From: Paraferrimonas sp. SM1919
GTDB taxonomy: Bacteria > Pseudomonadota > Gammaproteobacteria > Enterobacterales > Shewanellaceae
DNA: 64,000 nucleotides
Reading direction: 5' to 3'
NCBI RefSeq assembly: GCF_010993985.1
Contig: NZ_WINH01000001.1
Span: forward strand, 186,001 to 250,000
Shown here: in pieces, positions 57,150-64,000 of the stretch
Numbering within the stretch: position 1 is the stretch's first letter
How the letters are laid out: the number at the start of each line of letters is the position of its first letter
Made by a program: the position numbers and the translations under genes
Notes under the pieces: model-generated
What the model saw: only the letters and a program-made list of their open reading frames with translations
Database searches by the model: none
What the model was told of the DNA's origin: nothing

Positions 57150-59813
57150 TTACAGGCTACGTGCCACTTCGACTGTCTCGAAGACCTCAATTTGGTCACC
57201 AACACGAACGTCGTTGTAGTTCTTAACGCCGATACCACACTCGGTGCCGCTACGAACTTCTTGTACGTCGTCTTTAAAGCGACGTAGTGACTCTAGTTCA
57301 CCTTCGTAAATTACTACGTTGTCACGAAGTACACGGATAGGCGCGCTACGCTTAATGTTACCTTCGGTAACCATACAGCCAGCAATTGCACCAATCTTAG
57401 GCGACTTAAACACGTCACGTACTTCAGCAAGACCGATAATCTCTTGCTTAAATTCAGGCGCTAGCATACCGCTCATTGCCGCTTTAACTTCGTCAATAAG
57501 GTTATAAATAACTGAATAGTAACGAAGATCTAAGTTTTCAGCGTCAATTACTTTACGAGCCTGAGCATCCGCACGAACGTTAAAGCCAAGTAGAATACCG
57601 TTAGAGGCTGCAGCTAGAGTTGCATCCGTTTCAGTTAGACCACCTACACCGCGACCAATAATGTTAACTTTAACTTCATCAGTTGATAGCTTAAGTAGCG
57701 AATCAGAAATGGCTTCTAAAGAACCTTGTACGTCTGCTTTAAGTACTACGTTCAACTCTGAAATGTCGCCTTCTGCCATGTTAGAGAACATGTTCTCTAA
57801 CTTAGCTTTTTGCTGACGAGCAAGCTTCACTTCACGGAACTTACCTTGACGGTATAGTGCAACTTCACGCGCTTTACGCTCATCAGCAACCACTGTGGCT
57901 TCATCACCGGCACTTGGTACACCTGAAAGACCTAAAATCTCAACAGGAATCGATGGGCCAGCTTCTGTTACAGGTTTACCATTCTCATCACGCATTGCAC
58001 GAACACGGCCGTACTCTAAACCACAAAGTACGATGTCACCCTGTTTTAAAGTACCATCTTGAACAAGTACTGAAGCTACTGGGCCACGGCCTTTATCAAG
58101 CTTAGATTCAATGACCACACCAGAAGCCATACCTTCAGGCTTAGCGTTTAATTCAAGTACTTCGGCAGTTAGAAGAATACCTTCTAATAGCTCGTCTACA
58201 CCCATACCAGATTTTGCTGATACATGGGTAAACATGTGCTCACCACCCCAATCTTCTGGGATAACTTCGTGTTGAGAAAGCTCGTTCTTAACACGATCTG
58301 GATCAGCAGTTTCTTTATCCATCTTGTTGACAGCGATGATTAGCGGTACATCAGCGGCTTTAGCATGCTGAATCGCTTCTATCGTTTGTGGCATCACACC
58401 GTCATCCGCCGCAACCACAAGCACAACAATATCAGTCGCCTTAGCACCACGAGAACGCATAGCAGTAAACGCCGCGTGTCCTGGAGTGTCTAGGAAAGTG
58501 ATCATGCCGTTGTCAGTTTCTACATGGTATGCACCGATATGCTGGGTAATACCGCCAGCTTCACCAGCTGCAATTTTGGCTTTACGGATGTAATCAAGTA
58601 GCGAAGTCTTACCATGGTCTACGTGACCCATGATAGTGACTACAGGAGCTCGTTGTGAGCTTTCTCCAGCCTCACCGCGTTCTGCTAGTAGTTGCTCCTC
58701 TAGCTCATTCTCACGAGTAAGAATAACCTTATGGCCCATTTCTTCTGCAATTAATTGTGCCGTTTCTTGATCAAGAATTTGATTGATGGTTACCATTTGG
58801 CCCATCTTCATCAGCAACTTGATGATTTCAGTACCTTTAACTGCCATTTTCTGTGCAAGATCTGCAACTGAAATGGTCTCGCCAATACGAACGTCACGAG
58901 TAACCGGTGCCGCTGGCTTATTGAAGCCATGTTGGTTATCTGATTGAGCGCCTTTCTTGCCACGTTGGTTACGACCTTTCGCACCACGACTATTATCTTT
59001 CTTCTTAGGGCGACGAGTAGGACGAGAACGCTTCTCTTCTTGCTCATCAGCTTGATCTTCTGCCTCACGAGCATAAGTAGAAGTAGTAGTATGAATGTCA
59101 GCGTTTTCACGTTCTTTACGCTTCTTCTCTTCCTCTTCCCAACGCTTAGCATTTTCTTGTGCTAGACGTTTTGCTTCTTCTGCTTTTGCTTTGGCTTCTG
59201 CTTCCGCTTTACGGGCAGCCTCTGCTTCTTTTTGCTTTAACAACTTCTCTGCCTCTAAATCTGACTGAGTTTTCTCAACGGCTTTATGGGCAGATTTTGC
59301 TTGCGCTTCCTTGGTCGCTTTTGCTTTAGCGGCTTTCGCTGCTTCCGCTTTCTGCTTAGCTAGAGCTTCTTGCTCGGCTTTGGCCTTGGCTTTGGCTTCC
59401 TTTTCGGCTTTAAGCTTAGCATCTTGCTCCGCTTTTAATTTTGCTTCTTGCTCAGCTTTAAGTTTAGCCTCTTGCTCAGCTTTTGCCTTAGCTTCAGCTG
59501 CCGCTTTTTCAGCTTCTACGGCAGCAGCTTTAACATAAGTGCGTTTTTTACGAACTTCAACTTTAACGTCTTTTTTCTTACCGCCAGCAGCGTTAACACT
59601 CAAAGTCGTTTTGGTTTTGCGATTAAGGGTCATTTTATTGCTTTCTGAACCGCCATGGGATTCAGTTAAGTATTTTAATAACGCATCTTTCTCAGATTGA
59701 GAAACATTATCTGATGCGCTTTTATTCATACCAGCTTCTTTAAATTGCTCTACAAGACGCTCCTGCGTCTTACCCACTTCTTTGGCGAGTTCTGCAACTG
59801 TCATATTTGTCAT
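57150..59813 (-). CDS. infB: Translation initiation factor IF-2
   Basis: GTPase that places initiator tRNA on the 30S subunit. 887 residues. The N-terminal IF2-N domain ([23 protein letters not shown]) is followed by a long charged coiled-coil region (residues ~95-230) with [12 protein letters not shown] repeats, a second IF2-N subdomain ([26 protein letters not shown]), the G domain ([12 protein letters not shown] near residue 393, [13 protein letters not shown]) and the C-terminal domains that bind fMet-tRNA. ATG behind GAGGAGGA. It lies in the nusA-infB-rbfA-truB order. Confidence 0.97.
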   Translation of the reverse strand: MTNMTVAELAKEVGKTQERLVEQFKEAGMNKSASDNVSQSEKDALLKYLTESHGGSESNKMTLNRKTKTTLSVNAAGGKKKDVKVEVRKKRTYVKAAAVEAEKAAAEAKAKAEQEAKLKAEQEAKLKAEQDAKLKAEKEAKAKAKAEQEALAKQKAEAAKAAKAKATKEAQAKSAHKAVEKTQSDLEAEKLLKQKEAEAARKAEAEAKAKAEEAKRLAQENAKRWEEEEKKRKERENADIHTTTSTYAREAEDQADEQEEKRSRPTRRPKKKDNSRGAKGRNQRGKKGAQSDNQHGFNKPAAPVTRDVRIGETISVADLAQKMAVKGTEIIKLLMKMGQMVTINQILDQETAQLIAEEMGHKVILTRENELEEQLLAERGEAGESSQRAPVVTIMGHVDHGKTSLLDYIRKAKIAAGEAGGITQHIGAYHVETDNGMITFLDTPGHAAFTAMRSRGAKATDIVVLVVAADDGVMPQTIEAIQHAKAADVPLIIAVNKMDKETADPDRVKNELSQHEVIPEDWGGEHMFTHVSAKSGMGVDELLEGILLTAEVLELNAKPEGMASGVVIESKLDKGRGPVASVLVQDGTLKQGDIVLCGLEYGRVRAMRDENGKPVTEAGPSIPVEILGLSGVPSAGDEATVVADERKAREVALYRQGKFREVKLARQQKAKLENMFSNMAEGDISELNVVLKADVQGSLEAISDSLLKLSTDEVKVNIIGRGVGGLTETDATLAAASNGILLGFNVRADAQARKVIDAENLDLRYYSVIYNLIDEVKAAMSGMLAPEFKQEIIGLAEVRDVFKSPKIGAIAGCMVTEGNIKRSAPIRVLRDNVVIYEGELESLRRFKDDVQEVRSGTECGIGVKNYNDVRVGDQIEVFETVEVARSL
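59370..59510 (-). repeat. infB: Degenerate tandem codon repeats in infB (coiled-coil region)
   Basis: Repeated 24-nt units encoding [12 protein letters not shown] octads, three to four in a row, flanked by looser K/A/E-rich repeats. Such runs vary in number between strains in other bacteria. Confidence 0.7.
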
Positions 59814-59840
59814 TTGGTTTAATCCTCCTCGACCAATCTT

Positions 59841-61352
59841 TTATTCTGAATCGTTAAACCAACATATATTACGAGCAGCCATAATCAGCTCACCTGCTTG
59901 CTCATCGGTCAATTCTTCAATATCAGATAGGTCGTCAACACCCTGTTCTGCTAAATCTTCCAAAGTCACAACGCCACGGCTAGCAAGAACAAACCCTAGA
60001 TGCTGAGTGATCCCTTCAAGATTCAACAATTCTTCTGAAGGCTCGGCACCGTCTAGTGCTTCTTCTTCAGCAATCGCTTGGATAGTAAGTGCATCTTTTG
60101 CACGTTTACGCAGCTCCTCTACTGTGTCTTCATCCAAACCTTCAATTTCTAATAACTCAGATACTGGTACATAGGCCACTTCTTGAAGTGAAGTGAAACC
60201 TTCTTCAACCAATAGCGAAGCAAAATCTTCATCAATATCTAAGCCATCAACCAGTACTTTGATAAGCTGAGCATTTTCTTCTTGATGCTTAGCATTCATT
60301 TCTTCGGTTGTCATTACGTTCAGGGTCCAGCCTGTCAGCTGAGAGGCTAAACGAACGTTTTGACCATTACGGCCAATCGCTTGTGCTAATGAATCAGCCT
60401 CTACAGCAATGTCCATAGTTTGACTGTCTTCATCGACAATAATTTGTGCAACATCTGCAGGTGCCATCGCATTCATAACATACTGTGCTGGATTATCATC
60501 CCAAAGCACGATATCAATACGTTCGCCACCGAGCTCACCGGTTACCGCTTGTACACGAGCGCCACGCATACCAACACATGCACCCACAGGGTCAATACGA
60601 CGATCGTTCGTTTTGACAGCGATTTTCGCACGAGAACCAGGATCACGAGCAGCGCCCATGATTTCAATCATCTCTTCGCCAATTTCTGGCACTTCAATAC
60701 GGAACAATTCAATGAGAACTTCTGGTTTTGCACGACTTAAGAATAATTGTGCACCACGAGCTTCCGGCTTCACGGCAAATAGCAATGCACGGATACGATC
60801 GCCTGGGCGAACATTCTCACGTGGTAGCATTTCATCACGATATAAAACTGCATCGGCATTGTTACCAAGATCTACGATGATATTGTCACGGGTAGACTTC
60901 TTAACGACACCAGTTACCAACTCACCTTCTTTATCGATAAATTGCTCAACAATCTGCGCACGCTCAGCTTCACGTACTTTTTGTACGATAACTTGCTTAG
61001 CCAATTGCGTAGTAATACGATCAAAGTGAACGGACTCTACTTCTTCTTCGATGAAGTCACCTAATTGAATTTCTGGGTCATCAAACTGAGCAGCTTCTAA
61101 ACCAATTTGACGAGTTGGGAACTCGACCAAACCATCAACGTACTCGACCACTTCCCAACGTCGGAAAGTGACGAAGTCGCCGGTTTTCTGATCAATTTCA
61201 ACACGAACATCAATTTGAGCTTCGGTCTCAGCTTCATGTTTCTTCTTTTTCGCTGTCGCCAGGGCGATTTCTAGCGCTTCAAAAATCTTTTCGCGAGGAA
61301 GCCCTTTCTCATTTGAAACTGCTTCTGCGACTAACAGGATCTCTTTATTCAT
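59841..61352 (-). CDS. nusA: Transcription termination/antitermination factor NusA
   Basis: RNA-polymerase-binding elongation factor, 503 residues. N-terminal domain ([21 protein letters not shown]), S1 domain (about 135-200, [20 protein letters not shown]), KH1 and KH2 ([25 protein letters not shown] and [22 protein letters not shown]), then two acidic repeats typical of gammaproteobacterial NusA ([44 protein letters not shown]). ATG behind GAGGC. Confidence 0.97.
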   Translation of the reverse strand: MNKEILLVAEAVSNEKGLPREKIFEALEIALATAKKKKHEAETEAQIDVRVEIDQKTGDFVTFRRWEVVEYVDGLVEFPTRQIGLEAAQFDDPEIQLGDFIEEEVESVHFDRITTQLAKQVIVQKVREAERAQIVEQFIDKEGELVTGVVKKSTRDNIIVDLGNNADAVLYRDEMLPRENVRPGDRIRALLFAVKPEARGAQLFLSRAKPEVLIELFRIEVPEIGEEMIEIMGAARDPGSRAKIAVKTNDRRIDPVGACVGMRGARVQAVTGELGGERIDIVLWDDNPAQYVMNAMAPADVAQIIVDEDSQTMDIAVEADSLAQAIGRNGQNVRLASQLTGWTLNVMTTEEMNAKHQEENAQLIKVLVDGLDIDEDFASLLVEEGFTSLQEVAYVPVSELLEIEGLDEDTVEELRKRAKDALTIQAIAEEEALDGAEPSEELLNLEGITQHLGFVLASRGVVTLEDLAEQGVDDLSDIEELTDEQAGELIMAARNICWFNDSE

Positions 61353-61378
61353 TTGTTTGCCTCATTCCACCCTGAACG

Positions 61379-61834
61379 TTAAAACTTAGCGACAATATTC
61401 GCTTTGCGAACATTATCTAAAGCTACTGTAGTAAGTTTATTATTTACTTTCAAAGTAATAAACTCACCATCTACTGATTCGATTGCGCCTTTTAACTTAC
61501 GTGCGTTGTCAACGGGCATATGAAGCATCATAATCACTTCTTGACCTTGAAACTGCAAGTAGTGGGCAGCAGTAAATAATGGACGCTCAATACCCGGAGA
61601 AGAAACTTCAAGGGTATATTCTGTTTTTATTGGGTCTTCAACATCTAGCACAGCGCTAACTTGGTGACTCACCTCAGCACAGTTATCTACAGTAATACCG
61701 TCTTCGTGATCAATATAAATACGAACCGTGGAAAACTTTCCTGCACGTACACATTCAATGCCAACTAGCTCAAAGCCTATTGCTTCGACTGCAGGCGTTA
61801 ACATTTCTGTAAGTTTTTGCTCTTGCGTTGCCAA
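61379..61834 (-). CDS. rimP: Ribosome maturation factor RimP
   Basis: 30S assembly factor, ~151 residues from TTG at 61834. [29 protein letters not shown], the [14 protein letters not shown] and [12 protein letters not shown] blocks are diagnostic. The TTG start matches the family N-terminus and has a GGGGGT 5-6 nt upstream; an ATG at 61846 is the alternative but has no ribosome site and sits within a few bases of a terminator-like hairpin. First gene of the rimP-nusA-infB unit. Confidence 0.93.
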   Translation of the reverse strand: MATQEQKLTEMLTPAVEAIGFELVGIECVRAGKFSTVRIYIDHEDGITVDNCAEVSHQVSAVLDVEDPIKTEYTLEVSSPGIERPLFTAAHYLQFQGQEVIMMLHMPVDNARKLKGAIESVDGEFITLKVNNKLTTVALDNVRKANIVAKF

Positions 61835-61851
61835 AATGACCCCCATAAAAC

Positions 61852-61871
61852 AAAAAAAGGGCATAGAGCCC
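61852..61871 (-). terminator. Terminator-like hairpin just upstream of rimP
   Basis: On the minus strand, GGGC-TCTAT-GCCC followed by T7, a few nt before the rimP start. The stem is short. It may terminate leftover tRNA-fMet read-through or act as an attenuator. Confidence 0.5.
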
Positions 61872-61944
61872 TAGGATGCCTAATCTAAGTTTATACCTAA
61901 ATCAAGCTGAACGACTTACAAGACACATCTTCAAAAAAAAGATA

Positions 61945-61972
61945 ATAAAAAACCCCGTAAAATACGAGGTTT
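61945..61972 (-). terminator. Terminator of the tRNA-fMet transcript
   Basis: On the minus strand, AACCTCGTA / TACGGGGTT with one G-U pair and a 3-nt loop, then T6. It lies ~345 nt past the tRNA 3' end, so the intervening repeats and hairpins are transcribed. Confidence 0.8.
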
Positions 61973-61994
61973 AACTGTCTTGACCTAGTATTAA

Positions 61995-62092
61995 CCACAT
62001 TATCCATGTGGCATGCAAACTATGGTAAGGTTTGCACTAGCTGAACTTAATCAGCTTAAATCTCAAATAATGCTTAGAGAGTACCGAGTACT
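61995..62092 (-). ncRNA. Structured region downstream of the tRNA-fMet repeats
   Basis: Four short inverted repeats follow each other in about 100 bp: CCACAT/ATGTGG (61995-62011), GCAAAC/GTTTGC (62015-62035), AGCTGA/TCAGCT (62039-62056) and AGTAC/GTACT (62080-62092). They lie between the tRNA-fMet repeats and the terminator and would be part of the same transcript. No reading frame fits. Whether a stable RNA is released is not known. Confidence 0.45.
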
Positions 62093-62114
62093 GACTACAG
62101 ATTATTGAGGAACT

Positions 62115-62316
62115 TGGATGCGGGGGCCGGATTTAATACCGATACCTTCGCTGGCTGTTATGAAGAGCTGAGCCCGAGGGCGCTTTTCACTAAGCCATCT
62201 GTCCAATACAGAATTTGGATGCGGGGGCCGGATTTAATACCGATACCTTCGCTGGCTGTTATGAAGAGCTGAGCCCGAGGGTGCTTTTCACTAAGCCATC
62301 TGTCCAATACAGAATT
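62115..62316 (-). repeat. Two 101-bp tandem units repeating the 3' end of tRNA-fMet (rtT-like arrangement)
   Basis: Units 62115-62215 and 62216-62316 differ at one position. Each begins (plus strand) with TGGATGCGGGGGCCGGATTT, identical to the last 20 nt of the adjacent tRNA-fMet including CCA and T-stem. Further into the unit, CTTCG, GTTATGA and GAGCCCGA blocks follow the tRNA anticodon arm with small insertions, so each unit is a degraded 3' half of the tRNA plus ~50 bp unique sequence. In E. coli, tyrT is followed by 178-bp repeats each carrying 19 nt of the tRNA 3' end, from which rtT RNA derives. Confidence 0.9.
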
Positions 62317-62393
<77 letters not shown>

Positions 62394-62405
62394 CCAATAA
62401 GGTGT

Positions 62406-62434
62406 ATTATAGAGACTCCAACTTATACTTGCAA
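62406..62434 (-). promoter_or_regulatory. Promoter of tRNA-fMet
   Basis: On the minus strand, -35 TTGCAA (62429-62434), exactly 17 bp, -10 TATAAT (62406-62411), 12 nt before the mature 5' end. Confidence 0.88.
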
Positions 62435-62488
62435 CCTTGAATCTGAGGTTATCAAATTGATTCTGGTCACAATTTTCGCCTCCATAAT

Positions 62489-62506
62489 AAAAGGGGTTAC
62501 CCTTTT
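62489..62506 (-). terminator. Terminator after tRNA-Leu
   Basis: AAAAGGG / CCCTTTT with a 4-nt loop, just past the tRNA-Leu 3' end. Confidence 0.7.
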
Positions 62507-62512
62507 GTAATA

Positions 62513-62597
62513 TGGTGCGGATGGAGGGACTTGAACCCTCACGCCCTAGAGCACAACGACCTCAACGTTGCCTGTCTACCAATTCCAGCACATCCGC
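62513..62597 (-). tRNA. tRNA-Leu (anticodon GAG)
   Basis: 85 nt with encoded CCA, a class II tRNA with long variable arm. Acceptor GCGGATG/CATCCGC, anticodon stem CAACG/CGTTG with loop TTGAGGT, discriminator A. Only 35 nt after secG, with no promoter of its own, as E. coli leuU follows secG. Confidence 0.96.
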
Positions 62598-62632
62598 GTA
62601 ACAACTAGGCTTCCACATAGTTGACCTGAGTA

Positions 62633-62956
62633 TTAGTCAGGAATTTTATCTTGTTTTGGTTGTTCAACGACTTCTTCAGTTTGAACCGGTACAGATAAAT
62701 CTTCAAAACCTACTTGAGGATTCACATTATTCGCACTCATACGGCCAATAAGCAGGCTTAAAACAAAAAAGCCAACAGCCAAAATAGCAGTAGTACGGGT
62801 TAAAAAATTACCTGAACCTGAAGAACCGAATAGCGTGGCCGAAGAACCTGCACCGAAAGACGCCCCCATATCGGCACCTTTACCTTGTTGAATAAGCACT
62901 AGTCCGATCAATGCTATTGCAACAATTACATATAAAACAATTAGTACATCGTACAT
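62633..62956 (-). CDS. secG: Protein-export membrane protein SecG
   Basis: Small subunit of the SecYEG translocon. 107 residues, two transmembrane helices (about 3-23 and 55-75), the conserved cytoplasmic loop IQQGKGADMGASFGAGSSATLFGSSGSGNFLTR between them, and a variable charged tail. It starts 2 nt after the tpiA stop (TAATAATG), so it depends on the tpiA transcript. Confidence 0.96.
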   Translation of the reverse strand: MYDVLIVLYVIVAIALIGLVLIQQGKGADMGASFGAGSSATLFGSSGSGNFLTRTTAILAVGFFVLSLLIGRMSANNVNPQVGFEDLSVPVQTEEVVEQPKQDKIPD

Positions 62957-62958
62957 TA

Positions 62959-63738
62959 TTAAGCACTCTTTGCTATTTCACACAACTCTTTAAATTGAGC
63001 CGATTTAAGGCTTGCGCCCCCAATCAATCCACCATCTACATCAGGTTGGGCAAAAATCTCTGCCGCATTGCTTGGGTTTACACTGCCACCATATAAAATC
63101 TTTATGTTGTCAGCAGTTACCGCTGACAGCTTCGCAACGAATTGACGAATAAACTTATGCACCTGTTGTGCTTGTTCAGACGTCGCACTTTTGCCCGTAC
63201 CTATTGCCCATACCGGCTCATAGGCAATAACCGCGTTAGCAAAAGCTTCAACACCATTGCGTTCTACAATACTTGTTAACATTTGCTCAATTACCGCAAA
63301 TGTTTGCTCAGTTTCACGCTCTTCTAAGGTTTCACCAACACACAATATAGGCATTAACCCTTGGCTCAAACATGCAGCGAATTTCTCTGCCACAACTTGG
63401 TTGCTTTCAGAAAACAAGGCACGTCTCTCAGAATGACCAACAATCACATAACTGGCTCCAAACTCTTTCAGCATGGCACCTGATAGCTCACCAGTATAAG
63501 CCCCTTGCTGATAAGCACTCAACGTTTGGGCACCTAACTTTAGTTTATCGCTTAACGGCTGATAATCATTCTGAAGCTTTGCTTGAATCCCTCCAAGATA
63601 AAGCGCGGGAGGACACACTAACACTTCAATTGAATTATCTACTAAAGTATTTTGTAATTCAGCAAATATTTCATTGGCAAGTTCTGTATTGCCATTAAGT
63701 TTCCAATTTGCTGCTATTAAATATTGTCTTGATGACAT
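62959..63738 (-). CDS. tpiA: Triosephosphate isomerase
   Basis: Interconverts dihydroxyacetone phosphate and glyceraldehyde-3-phosphate. 259 residues; catalytic Lys in AANWKLNG, His in VIVGHSERR, Glu in AYEPVWAIGTGKSAT, and the phosphate-binding LYGGSVNPSNAAE and GLIGGASL. ATG behind AAGGAGCG. First gene of a tpiA-secG-tRNA-Leu transcript with a clear promoter. Confidence 0.97.
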   Translation of the reverse strand: MSSRQYLIAANWKLNGNTELANEIFAELQNTLVDNSIEVLVCPPALYLGGIQAKLQNDYQPLSDKLKLGAQTLSAYQQGAYTGELSGAMLKEFGASYVIVGHSERRALFSESNQVVAEKFAACLSQGLMPILCVGETLEERETEQTFAVIEQMLTSIVERNGVEAFANAVIAYEPVWAIGTGKSATSEQAQQVHKFIRQFVAKLSAVTADNIKILYGGSVNPSNAAEIFAQPDVDGGLIGGASLKSAQFKELCEIAKSA

Positions 63739-63764
63739 AGTGTCGCTCCTTGTAAGCGGCGGAA

Positions 63765-63793
63765 ATAATATCTAACCACGGGTTAACTTACAA
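63765..63793 (-). promoter_or_regulatory. Promoter of tpiA-secG-tRNA-Leu
   Basis: On the minus strand, -35 TTGTAA (63788-63793), 17-bp spacer, -10 TATTAT (63765-63770), 27 nt upstream of the tpiA start codon. Confidence 0.75.
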
Positions 63794-63807
63794 GAGTTTT
63801 ACTGATT

Positions 63808-63839
63808 AAAACAGCTAACCGTGATTAGTATGCTGTTTT
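63808..63839 (-). terminator. Probable terminator of folP
   Basis: Bulged stem AAACAGC / GCTGTTT with an inner TAA/TTA pair and T4 on the minus strand, in the folP-tpiA gap. Confidence 0.55.
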
Positions 63840-63875
63840 TTTACCCACATACCCCCTTAATAGGTACGCCACTGA

Positions 63876-64000
63876 TTACTGAGTAACCAAGCTTGGGTTA
63901 CGGCAAGCTTGCCACACCTTGATTGCATCTAAGGTAGCTTGCGTATCATGAACTCGAAAAATATGAGCACCTTGCTGTAATCCATATAAAGCAGCCGCAA
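63876..64000 (-). CDS. folP: Dihydropteroate synthase FolP (C-terminal fragment, cut by window edge)
   Basis: The last 41 codons of a minus-strand gene, read from the edge to a TAA at 63876-63878. The translation contains GAHIFRVHDTQATLDAIKVW, matching the RVHD motif and final helix of dihydropteroate synthase. It is followed by tpiA instead of the glmM that normally comes after folP in many gammaproteobacteria. The fragment is short but the motif is specific. Confidence 0.82.
   Translation of the reverse strand, partial: AAALYGLQQGAHIFRVHDTQATLDAIKVWQACRNPSLVTQ

Noticed and set aside
60613..61029. Open frame of 138 codons antisense to nusA
   Set aside because: Low-complexity Ser/Arg-rich translation caused by the opposite-strand codons.

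Overview
The window is a contiguous chromosomal segment of a moderately AT-rich gammaproteobacterium. Its gene content and order point to the Alteromonadales, close to Shewanella/Ferrimonas-type genomes. The main clues are a metK / tkt-epd-pgk-fba locus with a Calvin-subtype class II aldolase, an lolCDE / PilZ-like / mfd / csiV block, a TorF-family outer-membrane protein, and a folP / tpiA-secG-tRNA-Leu / tRNA-fMet-rimP-nusA-infB-rbfA-truB-rpsO-pnp-nlpI superoperon. The assignment rests on protein recognition and synteny; no search was run. Almost everything is chromosomal housekeeping. I see no prophage, integrase, insertion sequence or CRISPR array.

Layout: 1-10.4 kb holds the end of ettA, a barrel-only Omp85-type protein, the LolCDE lipoprotein exporter, a PilZ-like protein, the repair coupling factor Mfd and CsiV. 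10.4-17.2 kb is the most accessory-looking part. A divergent cluster has a glutaryl-CoA-dehydrogenase-like enzyme, a DUF3108-like protein, a methyltransferase and a small helical protein on the minus strand. Facing away from them are an isochorismatase-fold amidohydrolase and two paralogous polysaccharide-deacetylase/PuuE-like hydrolases. It looks like an uncharacterised catabolic pathway for a nitrogenous, possibly cyclic-imide, compound. 17.2-33.3 kb has a LysR regulator, a chemoreceptor, two secreted or lipid-anchored serine peptidases, a YegD-type Hsp70, an RND efflux pair, and a calcium-loop lipoprotein next to a membrane sensor with a degenerate GGDEF domain.

33.3-41.5 kb is central carbon metabolism (tkt-epd-pgk-fba), divergent from metK, which has a recognisable -10 element abutting a row of MetJ boxes. 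41.8-42.3 kb carries three identical tRNA-Trp genes in a perfect 125-bp tandem repeat under one strong promoter. 42.4-53 kb contains sstT, an FAD oxidoreductase-GNAT pair, ppiC, nupC with two CRP-like boxes, tatD, prfC, ugd, rfaH and nlpI. 53-64 kb is the translation/RNA-processing superoperon, transcribed leftward, ending in secG, tpiA and the 3' end of folP.

Two signals stand out. First, downstream of the initiator tRNA gene, but before its terminator, two 101-bp tandem units each repeat the 3' end of the tRNA. They also retain a degraded copy of its 3' half and are followed by a series of hairpins. The arrangement resembles the rtT repeats behind E. coli tyrT. Second, the divergent deacetylase / amidohydrolase / acyl-CoA-dehydrogenase cluster lacks an obvious described counterpart and has a palindromic candidate operator in its shared promoter region.
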